A stretch of 7,529 nt of DNA, taken from positions 1 through 7,529 of the forward strand of contig NZ_JALAGT010000032.1 of the NCBI RefSeq assembly GCF_022712295.1. The letters are read 5' to 3'. Under the pieces are notes generated by a model. That model saw only the letters and a program-made list of their open reading frames with translations, did no database searches and had not been told where the DNA came from. This DNA is from Galactobacter sp. GTDB taxonomy: Bacteria > Actinomycetota > Actinomycetes > Actinomycetales > Micrococcaceae. Below, piece by piece: positions 1 through 5,727 of the stretch. Positions within the stretch are counted from its first letter, which is position 1, and each line of letters opens with the position of its first letter. The translations under genes and the position numbers were made by a program.

Positions 1-148
1 CGAGGCGGGGGGGGGCGGGGGGAATGTTGATATCACCCAGGTGGAAGGGATAGACCGTGTTTCCGGCCGCCTTCCAGGAGGCTGCGGCCTGGGCCACGGA
101 GAACGCGGTCTCCGTTCCGAGGCGTTCCAGGCGGGTCGCCAAGTGCAT
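1..148 (-). CDS. Class I/II PLP-dependent aminotransferase, N-terminal fragment
   Basis: Reading the minus strand from the ATG at 148-146 gives 49 codons that stay open to the left edge. The peptide starts MHLATRLERLGTETAFSVAQ and goes on to a VYPFHLGDINIP stretch. This matches the N-terminus of fold-type I aminotransferases of the aspartate/aromatic group: a 'RL..LGTETAF' opening, then an 'HLGD/E.(D/N)' loop that lines the substrate site. The catalytic lysine and PLP-binding residues lie outside the window, so substrate cannot be assigned. A GGAG at 157-154 sits 5 nt before the ATG and supports this start. The gene is divergent from the glycerate kinase and shares its operator-bearing intergenic region. 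The last visible codons lie in a run of G/C homopolymers (5-22), so the final residues (PPAPPRL) may be unreliable. Confidence 0.72.
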   Translation of the reverse strand, partial: MHLATRLERLGTETAFSVAQAAASWKAAGNTVYPFHLGDINIPPAPPRL

Positions 149-188
149 GGGGGCTCCGTCTCTCGCGAAGGGGGATCAGCCCGGTCGG

Positions 189-204
189 TACTGATATGTC
201 AGTA
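189..204. promoter_or_regulatory. Imperfect palindromic operator, site 1
   Basis: TACTGATATGTCAGTA is an inverted repeat with 7 of 8 base pairs matching. It shares the ACTGATAT-TCAGT core with the perfect palindrome at 209-228. The two centres are 22 bp apart, about two helical turns, so a dimeric regulator could bind both on one face of the DNA. It lies between the two divergent genes. The regulator is not encoded in the window; the short symmetric AT-rich core suits a GntR-, MarR- or TetR-type winged-helix or HTH dimer (inference). Confidence 0.6.
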
Positions 205-208
205 ACGT

Positions 209-228
209 ACAACTGATATATCAGTTGT
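209..228. promoter_or_regulatory. Perfect 20 bp palindromic operator, site 2
   Basis: ACAACTGATATATCAGTTGT is a perfect 20 bp palindrome, unusually AT-rich for this genome. It overlaps the proposed -35 element of the glycerate kinase promoter (225-230), the position expected for repression by RNA polymerase exclusion. With site 1 it forms a two-site operator that could control both the aminotransferase and glycerate kinase. Confidence 0.7.
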
Positions 229-252
229 GACAAGGGTCTTACGAACTATGCT
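225..252 (+). promoter_or_regulatory. Candidate sigma-70-type promoter for the glycerate kinase operon
   Basis: TTGTGA (225-230, 4 of 6 to TTGACA) and TATGCT (247-252, 4 of 6 to TATAAT) are separated by 16 bp. Transcription would start near 259, giving a very short leader before either possible start codon (GTG 267 or ATG 276). That fits the lack of a Shine-Dalgarno sequence. The -35 overlaps the 20 bp palindrome. This is a pattern match only. Confidence 0.4.
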
Positions 253-275
253 TCCGTTGGTCTAACGTGACCCTC

Positions 276-1403
276 ATGCGCGTCGTCATCGCCCCCGACA
301 AGTTCAAGGATTCGCTCTCTGCTGCGGACGTCGCCGCGGCCCTGGCCAGCGGCATCACGACGGCCATGCCGTCATCCCAGGTCACGTGCGTGCCGATGGC
401 CGACGGCGGTGAGGGCACCGTGGACGCGGCTCTCGCCGCCGGCTTCGTTTCCGTCCGGGCACGGGCCTGCGGCCCGCTCGGTGCTGTCGTCGAGGCAGAG
501 TTCGCGCTGCGGGACGACGAGGCCGTCATCGAGATGGCGGCCGCCTCGGGGTTGGCGCTGGTTCCCGCCGCCGAGCGGGATGCGCTGGCGGCAACCTCCC
601 GGGGGACCGGAGACCTGATCCGGGCAGCCCTGGATGCCGGAGCACGTCACATCACGCTGGCTGTGGGCGGCAGCGCCTGCACCGACGGCGGAGCCGGCAT
701 GCTGGCTGCTCTGGGAGCGCGCCTGACGGAGACAGGTGGTGCGGATCTGCCCGACGGCGGTGGCCACCTGGGTGCATTGGCTCGCGTGGATCTCTCCGGC
801 CTCGACCCACGCCTTCACGAAACCGATTTGGTCCTGGCCACGGATGTGGACCACCCGCTCTTGGGCGCAGAGGGTGCCGCCGCGGTCTTCGGGCCGCAGA
901 AGGGCGCCTCCACGGAGGACGTCGGGACTCTGGAGGCCGGGCTGCGCAGATTCGCCGAGCTGGTGGGTCCCGAGCTGGCCGAAGCGCCTGGCGCGGGTGC
1001 CGCGGGCGGCGTGGGGTTCGGTGCCATGGCCGGGCTGGGCGCGCACCGTGAACCCGGGATCGACGTGGTCATGGAACTGGTCGGGCTGGAGACCGCGCTG
1101 ACGGGAGCGGACCTGGTCATCACGGGGGAGGGCTCCTTGGATCATCAGAGCCTCGGCGGAAAGACTCCGGTGGGGGTGGCAGGTCTGACCGCACGCGTCG
1201 GTGCGGGCGCGGCCTGTGTGGTCGTCTGCGGACGCACCACCCTTCGGGAATCGGAGTGGAGGGCCGCCGGCTTCATTGCCTGTCGCGCCGTAGCGGACCT
1301 GGCCCCGGACACCGAGAGCAGCCTGCGGTATGCCGCCACCTATCTCGAACGGATCGGGCAGGGCATCGCGGCACACTATGGGAATCCTGATATGCGACCA
1401 TGA
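276..1403 (+). CDS. Glycerate kinase (GlxK/GarK family)
   Basis: A 375-residue protein of the glycerate kinase family that phosphorylates D-glycerate with ATP, giving 2- or 3-phosphoglycerate depending on class and feeding glycerate into glycolysis; it acts in the cytoplasm. Family landmarks are present in order: MRVVIAPDKFKDSLSA at the N-terminus, PMADGGEGT at 40-48, an AAASGLALVP block, SRGTGDLI, VGGSACTDGGAGM, ATDVDHPLLG...FGPQKGAS, GAAGGVGFGAMAGLGA, and near the C-terminus VITGEGSLDHQSLGGKTP. Length is normal for the family and no key block is missing. The ATG at 276 is chosen because homologues begin right before the VVIAPD strand; the in-frame GTG at 267 would add three residues. Neither has a clear ribosome binding site. 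The CapA-like gene follows after 4 bp. The paired operators upstream suggest substrate-responsive control shared with the divergent aminotransferase (inference). Confidence 0.93.
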   Translation: MRVVIAPDKFKDSLSAADVAAALASGITTAMPSSQVTCVPMADGGEGTVDAALAAGFVSVRARACGPLGAVVEAEFALRDDEAVIEMAAASGLALVPAAERDALAATSRGTGDLIRAALDAGARHITLAVGGSACTDGGAGMLAALGARLTETGGADLPDGGGHLGALARVDLSGLDPRLHETDLVLATDVDHPLLGAEGAAAVFGPQKGASTEDVGTLEAGLRRFAELVGPELAEAPGAGAAGGVGFGAMAGLGAHREPGIDVVMELVGLETALTGADLVITGEGSLDHQSLGGKTPVGVAGLTARVGAGAACVVVCGRTTLRESEWRAAGFIACRAVADLAPDTESSLRYAATYLERIGQGIAAHYGNPDMRP

Positions 1404-1407
1404 ACCT

Positions 1408-2706
1408 ATGAGTTTCCCCAGTTTTGCTGCGCGTAAGCCGGCGATGATTGCGATGGCGACGGCAGCACTTCTGGTGATGTCCTCCTGCGCGTCATCCGCG
1501 TCCAACGACGCCTCGTCCTCGAATGCCTCGTCTGAGACGGCGGCTACCGAGTCAACGGAGTCCACCGCGACGCCGGAGCCCACGCCGACAGAAGAGCCCG
1601 AGCCCACCACCATCCACATCGCCGCGGGCGGTGACGTCCTGCTTCACCTCTCCGTCAACGAGGCGGCCAAGCGCTCGGCAGGTGGCAAACTCGACTACAC
1701 GAAGCTGACGAAGAACATCGAGCCGTACATCAAGGGTGCAGACCTCTCCATCTGTGGGCTCGAGATCCCCGTTGCTCCTCCAGGAACCCAACCCTCCAAC
1801 TACCCTGCCTTCGGGGCCCCCAAGGAAATCGCCGCCTCGCTGAAGAAGATGGGCTGGGACGGTTGCGCCACCGCGACCAACCACTCCATGGACCGCGGCT
1901 TTGCCGGAGTGGAGTCCACCCTGGACGCCCTGGACGAGGCAGGACTGGGACACCACGGCACGGCCCGCTCGGAAGACGAGGCCGACCAGACGCAGTTCTA
2001 CACGCTGAAGGTCGGCGATCGTGATCTGAAGGTGGCACACCTCTCCGCCTCGACCCTGACCAACGGAATCCACATCCCGGAAGAGCAGCCATGGTCGTGG
2101 AACGTCGTGGGCAAGCTGGGCAACCGCACGGTGGATGACCTGATCGAGGATGCCAAGGAAGCCCGTGAAGACGGTGCCGATCTCGTGGTGGCCTCGATGC
2201 ACTGGGGCACCGAGTACGTCTCCGACCCTGTGCCGGAACAGACTCAGATCGCGGACCAGATGGCCGAGTCCGGTCAGTTCGACCTGGTCTTCGGCAACCA
2301 CTCCCACGTCCCGGAGCCGATCACCAAGCTGGACGGAGGGCCTCAGGGCAACGGCATGTGGGTGGTCTGGTCCATGGGCAACATGGTCTCCGGACAGTCC
2401 AGTGTGGCCCAGCGCGATCCCCGCGTGACGTCGGGACTGTTGACCACCGCCGCCGTCGAGGTTCCTGCCGAGGGAGCGCCCAAGGTGACCAACCTCGAAT
2501 GGACCGCGGTGACTCAGGACATGAACAGCGACTACGTGTATTCCATGCGGGAGCTCGAGAAGGGGTACACCGACGCGGGTATGGGCATCAGTGCCGCCGA
2601 ACTCAAGCGCCGCGCCGATGTTACGTACCCGGTCATGAAGGGCGCGGACGAACGGACGGAGGCTCCCGAACCCGCCTCAAAGCTGGTGGACCAGAGCCGG
2701 GAGTGA
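1408..2706 (+). CDS. CapA/PGA_cap-family metallophosphatase-like lipoprotein
   Basis: A 432-residue exported lipoprotein. Residues 1-27 form a lipoprotein signal peptide: basic R9-K10, a hydrophobic stretch at 11-24, and a lipobox MSSC with the lipidated cysteine at 27 (Met at -3 is a tolerated variant). Residues 28-68 are a Ser/Thr/Glu/Pro-rich linker that would hold the domain off the membrane. The rest is the PGA_cap (CapA) domain: AAGGD with D76, CGLEIP (115-121, usually NLE.P), TNHSMD with N158, H159 and D162, HWGTEY with H265 and E269, GNHSHV with H298 and H300, and WSMGNMVSG in place of the usual YSLGNF. These are the expected metal-ligand positions of the calcineurin-like fold. In Bacillus CapA works with CapB and CapC in poly-gamma-glutamate export; no capB/C is here, so another cell-surface role is likely. 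An in-frame ATG at 1378 exists, but 1408 gives the better signal peptide. No Shine-Dalgarno is evident, so translation is probably coupled to the glycerate kinase. Confidence 0.88.
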   Translation: MSFPSFAARKPAMIAMATAALLVMSSCASSASNDASSSNASSETAATESTESTATPEPTPTEEPEPTTIHIAAGGDVLLHLSVNEAAKRSAGGKLDYTKLTKNIEPYIKGADLSICGLEIPVAPPGTQPSNYPAFGAPKEIAASLKKMGWDGCATATNHSMDRGFAGVESTLDALDEAGLGHHGTARSEDEADQTQFYTLKVGDRDLKVAHLSASTLTNGIHIPEEQPWSWNVVGKLGNRTVDDLIEDAKEAREDGADLVVASMHWGTEYVSDPVPEQTQIADQMAESGQFDLVFGNHSHVPEPITKLDGGPQGNGMWVVWSMGNMVSGQSSVAQRDPRVTSGLLTTAAVEVPAEGAPKVTNLEWTAVTQDMNSDYVYSMRELEKGYTDAGMGISAAELKRRADVTYPVMKGADERTEAPEPASKLVDQSRE

Positions 2707-2732
2707 CGCTCCGGCCGCCCCCACAACGAACG

Positions 2733-2782
2733 TGAGTGCCGTTGACCGCAAATCCATCCGGAGATGCGGCCAACGGCACTCA
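2733..2782. terminator. Hairpin terminator between convergent genes
   Basis: A perfect 12 bp inverted repeat (TGAGTGCCGTTG at 2733-2744, CAACGGCACTCA at 2771-2782) continues inward, after one A/C mismatch, with a 5 bp stem CCGCA/TGCGG and a 14 nt loop. It begins 27 bp after the CapA stop and lies 72 bp from the convergent oxidoreductase stop. No long T-run follows on either strand, which is common for actinobacterial terminators. It could serve both directions. Confidence 0.65.
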
Positions 2783-2853
2783 AGCTTTGTGGGAGGGAAC
2801 CTCCGCTATCGGTTCGATGGCGGAGCTGCCTCAGGTTCGACGCCGGAACCGAC

Positions 2854-3459
2854 TCAGGCGTTGGCGACCGTGAAGCGCTGCTCCTTGTGCTTGGGCGTCT
2901 CGATCTCGTCGAGCGCGGCCACGGCGAAGGTGCCCGCGGACACGAAGTCGCCTGCGGGCTGGTTGGATCCCAGGGTATAGGCGGTGGCCGGGCCGGGAGC
3001 GATCTCGGGTGCAGGCGCCAGCATGGTCCAGTCGAGCCCGGAGGAGGACTGGTAGTCAAGCAGCACGGCGGCGAAGGTGTCCGCCTCCGGCTTGTACGCG
3101 GCCGGGAAGTCCGGGGTGTCCTTCAGCATGGTGCCGTCTGGGGTCTGGGTGGCGCCGGCGCCACCCACCACGAAGAGCCGGCCGGGGATCAGGGTCTCCG
3201 CGATCTCCTCATGCAGCTCCCGGAACTCGTCGTGGCTGGAACCGTCACGCGGGGAGGGGACAGCCAGGACCACGACGTCGTTCTTCGAAGCCACATCCCG
3301 GTAGGTGGACAGGTCGGAAAGATCTGCGGCCAGGGCAGTGGTTCCCTCCACTGAGGTCCCACCGCGGGTGATGGCGGTGACCTCATGGCCACGCTTGACG
3401 GCCTCTGCAGTGATCTCGCTGCCGACCATACCGGTGGCTCCGTACACGGCGATCTTCAT
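2854..3459 (-). CDS. NAD(P)-binding oxidoreductase/epimerase-like protein (atypical SDR, YwnB/NmrA type)
   Basis: A 201-residue cytoplasmic protein with an N-terminal Rossmann fold: MKIAVYGATGMVG carries the GxxGxxG dinucleotide motif at residues 7-13, and the R32 after strand 2 (AITRGG) favours NADP(H). ADLSD (45-49) and DVVVLAVPSP match the later strands of the atypical short-chain dehydrogenase group of which B. subtilis YwnB is typical. FVVGGAGAT and DWTMLAPAP are further family blocks. There is no classical YxxxK catalytic pair, so a reductase activity is not assured; relatives act as NADPH sensors, flavin/biliverdin reductases or uncharacterised proteins. Length is typical. AAGGAG at 3473-3468 lies 8 nt before the ATG and fixes the start. 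The gene is monocistronic, convergent with the CapA gene, with a palindrome upstream. Confidence 0.85.
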   Translation of the reverse strand: MKIAVYGATGMVGSEITAEAVKRGHEVTAITRGGTSVEGTTALAADLSDLSTYRDVASKNDVVVLAVPSPRDGSSHDEFRELHEEIAETLIPGRLFVVGGAGATQTPDGTMLKDTPDFPAAYKPEADTFAAVLLDYQSSSGLDWTMLAPAPEIAPGPATAYTLGSNQPAGDFVSAGTFAVAALDEIETPKHKEQRFTVANA

Positions 3460-3467
3460 GGGTATAG

Positions 3468-3473
3468 CTCCTT
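3468..3473 (-). promoter_or_regulatory. Ribosome binding site of the oxidoreductase
   Basis: AAGGAG on the minus strand, 8 nt before the ATG at 3459-3457. It is the clearest Shine-Dalgarno sequence in the window and decides the start of the oxidoreductase. Confidence 0.75.
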
Positions 3474-3492
3474 GAACTGTCTCGATTCAGGT

Positions 3493-3506
3493 TCCGGGCG
3501 CCCGGA
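3493..3506. promoter_or_regulatory. GC-rich palindrome upstream of the oxidoreductase
   Basis: TCCGGGCGCCCGGA is a perfect 14 bp palindrome, centred about 40 bp upstream of the oxidoreductase ATG. A TTGTGA on the minus strand (3514-3509) would place it between a -35 and a weak -10 (CTGAAT, 3490-3485), a position used by repressors and MerR-type activators. It has no loop, so an operator is more likely than a terminator. GC-rich palindromes also arise by chance in such genomes. Confidence 0.35.
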
Positions 3507-3640
3507 CCTCACAAGATCCGCAGCGACACCGGTAACGGTAGTCGGAACAACAGCTCGGCGGAACGTTTTATGCCACAGGCTCAGCGCGCCAGGTCTCAAC
3601 GGATGGGGCGTCGGCTCACCGGCAGACGACCGCCGCAGTG

Positions 3641-4411
3641 TCAGTGAACCAAACGCAGCCCGGACCGCAAAGGCAGCCGCTGGTGCTGGCCCCCCACATG
3701 CACGATCTCCTGGTTCACGACACGCAGCTGCGTAGCGTGGCAACCGAGCGCCGCCACCGCTTCGGCTTTCCGGGAGCTCAGGTCGAACCAGCTGAACTCG
3801 GGTGCCTCGTCGGCTGAGGCGATCTCCACCAGTGGAAGGTCGGCTGCGCTTGCGGCGGCCGCGGCCAGCTCGTGGGCGCGGATATGGTCCGGGTGCCCAT
3901 AGCTTCCCTCACGGTCGTACCCCAGGATCACATCCGGCGAGGTGGCCCGGATCAGCGCCAACAGGTCCGCGACCTCCTCCTCCAGCTGGGCGGACGTGAA
4001 GGTGCGTGGGTCGGTTCCGTCGGCCGGTCCCGCCAGGCCTTCTCTGACCCAGCGCATACCTGAATCGCGATAGTCTCGTCGCAGTAACCGGCCGGCACGG
4101 GCGGGAGGCATCCCGAGGAAATATCGTTCCTGGATCCCCAGAGCCGAACATGCCTCTGCGAGCTCGTGCTCGCGTTTGGCCACATATTCCGTCTCGGTGA
4201 ACCCCTCGGGGAGGATTCCGGGCACGATTTCCCCGGCCTCGCCACGAGTACAGGTCGCCAGAATCAGGTGCGTGTTCCGGGCCAGGGAGGCCATGAGGCC
4301 GCCCGTCTGCACGGTCTCGTCGTCCGGATGCGCGTGGACCACGAGAACACGAGGCCTCGCCACTGCGCAGACCGCTTCCAGCATTTCCAAGGGGGTTGCA
4401 GGTGCTGTCAC
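3641..4411 (-). CDS. PIG-L/LmbE-family N-deacetylase, MshB-like
   Basis: A 256-residue zinc-dependent deacetylase. The family hydrolyses the N-acetyl group of GlcNAc-type sugars; MshB does this on GlcNAc-Ins in mycothiol synthesis. Visible motifs: AHPDDE at 27-32 (zinc ligands H28 and D31, general base D30) and YGHPDH at 171-176, whose H176 is the third ligand. Further MshB-like blocks are TCTRGEAGE (53-61), YFLG (97-100), RDSGM (115-119) and KAEAVAALGCHATQ near the C-terminus. It is shorter than MshB (about 300 residues), mostly between the HPDH and HATQ blocks. The GTG start at 4411 is chosen because it forms a 4 bp GTGA overlap with the stop of the upstream glycosyltransferase and has GGAG at 4423-4420, 8 nt before it. 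The pair is therefore translationally coupled and probably acts on consecutive steps. Mca-type amidase or lipid-sugar deacetylase activity are alternatives. Confidence 0.87.
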   Translation of the reverse strand: MTAPATPLEMLEAVCAVARPRVLVVHAHPDDETVQTGGLMASLARNTHLILATCTRGEAGEIVPGILPEGFTETEYVAKREHELAEACSALGIQERYFLGMPPARAGRLLRRDYRDSGMRWVREGLAGPADGTDPRTFTSAQLEEEVADLLALIRATSPDVILGYDREGSYGHPDHIRAHELAAAAASAADLPLVEIASADEAPEFSWFDLSSRKAEAVAALGCHATQLRVVNQEIVHVGGQHQRLPLRSGLRLVH

Positions 4412-5640
4412 GACAGCAACTCCGCATAGCAGCGCTCGGTGGCCTCCGCAGCGTGAGCCCACGTGTGCTCACGAGCGAACGCGCGGCCTGCCGAGCGCAT
4501 CAGCGCGTGCCGCGCCGCGTCGTTGCGCACCTGCCCGACGGCGCGGGCCCAGTCCTCGGGATCACGGCCGGTCATGAGCACGCCGGTTTCCCCGTCGACG
4601 ACGGACTCGACCATCCCGCCCGCCCGGGTCGCGATGACAGGAACGCCGGAGGCGGCCGCCTCCAGATTGATGAGGCCGTAGGTTTCCGAATAACTCGGGT
4701 TGAGCAGAAGTCGCGCCCCCCGCAGCAGCCGGGCCAGGTCCTCGCGGCTTTGCGTCCCCATGTGCAGCACCTGATGCGCAACACCCAACGAGACGGCCAG
4801 GGCGTCGAGCTCATCGACGTAGTCGCGGAAATCAGGTGCGGCCTCACCTGCTATCACGAGGTTGGGGCGATCAGATTCCGGCATCGCGGCCAGGGTGCGA
4901 ATGGCCAGGTCCACGCCCTTGAGCCGCTCCAGCCGTGCGGCGAAGAGGAGGTACTCCCTGCCTGGCTGAGGCTCCTCATCGGTGAGGGGGTGGAACTGCT
5001 CCGTATCCACGCCGGGGTTCACGATGCGGATCCGCTCCGGGGAGGCCCCGAGCCGCTCCACGATGGTGTCTCGCTCGGCGGAACTGACGGCAATGACGAG
5101 GTCGGAGCGTTCGGCGGCGAGCGCCTCTCCGGCGTTGCGTCCCGGAGATTCCGGTGGCTCACCCTCATCCAGGCCGGCCCCGGCGGCGGCCGCGATGGAA
5201 TGGAAGCTCTGCACGTGTGGCAGGCCGTGTTCGGTCGCAACCGGCAGCGCGGCGACCCCCGAGAACCAGTGCTCGGAGTGCAGCAGATCCGGTGCCTGAT
5301 CGGTGCCGACTCGCTTCTTCACCCAGGTGTCCAGGGACGCCGTGAAATCGGGGATGAGTTCCTCGTGGGCTGACTTCGTGACGTGCTCGGCCGGACCCGC
5401 GTTCAACAGGTGCAGCATGATCCCGGGGACCACCACGAAGCTCGCCAGGGAGTCCGGGTCAGATCGTCTGGTCACCAGGTCCACGGTGTGCCCGCGGGCG
5501 GCCAGCGCCAGCGCGGTATTGAGGATGACCACGTTCATGCCGCCGGCATCGGGGGAGCCCGGCATGGCTGTGGGGGAGGTATGCATGCACACGATGGCGA
5601 TCCGCAGGGTGCGGGGCGGTGCGGAAGTCGAGGCGCTCAC
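4408..5640 (-). CDS. GT4-family glycosyltransferase, MshA-like
   Basis: A 410-residue GT-B retaining glycosyltransferase. The N-terminal acceptor domain has the MshA-like signature HTSP (20-23), PGSPDAGGMNV (27-37), HSEHWFSG (121-128) and FHSIA (146-150). The C-terminal donor domain has ARLERLKG with R236 and K241, and the E-x7-E motif E319-E327 in SETYGLINLE, which bind the nucleotide-sugar. MshA joins GlcNAc from UDP-GlcNAc to 1L-myo-inositol-1-phosphate in the cytoplasm. Phosphate-contacting positions known from C. glutamicum MshA appear kept (N36, K89, R168), while two acceptor positions differ (H124 for Tyr, S148 for Thr). It is either the MshA of this organism or a close paralogue. The GTG at 5640 is the first start after an in-frame TGA (5652-5650); it lacks a Shine-Dalgarno but has an extended -10 at leaderless spacing. 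It overlaps the downstream deacetylase gene by 4 bp. Confidence 0.88.
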   Translation of the reverse strand: MSASTSAPPRTLRIAIVCMHTSPTAMPGSPDAGGMNVVILNTALALAARGHTVDLVTRRSDPDSLASFVVVPGIMLHLLNAGPAEHVTKSAHEELIPDFTASLDTWVKKRVGTDQAPDLLHSEHWFSGVAALPVATEHGLPHVQSFHSIAAAAGAGLDEGEPPESPGRNAGEALAAERSDLVIAVSSAERDTIVERLGASPERIRIVNPGVDTEQFHPLTDEEPQPGREYLLFAARLERLKGVDLAIRTLAAMPESDRPNLVIAGEAAPDFRDYVDELDALAVSLGVAHQVLHMGTQSREDLARLLRGARLLLNPSYSETYGLINLEAAASGVPVIATRAGGMVESVVDGETGVLMTGRDPEDWARAVGQVRNDAARHALMRSAGRAFAREHTWAHAAEATERCYAELLS

Positions 5641-5646
5641 CCGGAT

Positions 5647-5655
5647 ATTTCATCA
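5647..5655 (-). promoter_or_regulatory. Candidate extended -10 for leaderless transcription of the glycosyltransferase
   Basis: On the minus strand TGATGAAAT reads as an extended -10 (TGn followed by TGAAAT, 4 of 6 to TATAAT). It ends 6 nt before the GTG at 5640, placing the expected transcription start on or next to the first base of the start codon. That fits a leaderless mRNA, frequent in actinobacteria, and explains the missing ribosome binding site. No good -35 is seen. Confidence 0.35.
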
Positions 5656-5659
5656 CGAA

Positions 5660-5703
5660 AGCCCCGCGTCATGGCGGTGCTTGTACCGGCATGACGCGGG
5701 GCT
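5660..5703 (-). terminator. Long stem-loop, probable terminator of the helicase gene
   Basis: Perfect 14 bp arms (AGCCCCGCGTCATG at 5660-5673, CATGACGCGGGGCT at 5690-5703) extend inward after a G/G mismatch by four pairs and one G-T wobble, closing on a 4 nt loop. Minus-strand transcripts coming from the helicase gene (stop at 5859) would form this hairpin followed by TTTC, a short U-tract. It ends only 19 nt before the glycosyltransferase start, so it either insulates that gene or, for read-through RNA, acts as a leader hairpin. Confidence 0.6.
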
Positions 5704-5727
5704 GGACGTGGACAGGGCGGGTGGAAC

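Noticed and set aside
28..35. TGATATCA-like palindrome inside the aminotransferase gene, similar to the operator core
   Set aside because: It is short, encodes the conserved GDIN residues and lacks the flanking ACTG/CAGT of the intergenic operators; coincidence is likely.
372..1619. Long minus-strand open frame opposite the glycerate kinase
   Set aside because: It is the antisense shadow of a clear glycerate kinase; its peptide has no recognisable motif and an extreme Gly/Arg/Gln composition.
2811..2850. GGTTC/GAACC inverted repeats after the oxidoreductase stop, considered as a second terminator
   Set aside because: Stems are only 5-6 bp with bulges and no T-run; the hairpin at 2733-2782 is a far better terminator.
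3560..3640. Possible terminator after the deacetylase stop
   Set aside because: Only 4 bp complementary arms could be found on the minus strand, so no terminator can be supported there.
3456..3743. Minus-strand 95-codon open frame between the deacetylase and oxidoreductase
   Set aside because: It overlaps the end of the deacetylase in another frame, has no ribosome binding site or family motif, and ends inside the oxidoreductase start.
4396..5373. Plus-strand 325-codon open frame opposite the glycosyltransferase
   Set aside because: Shadow frame of a GC-rich gene; the minus-strand product has complete GT4 motifs and the plus-strand peptide has none.
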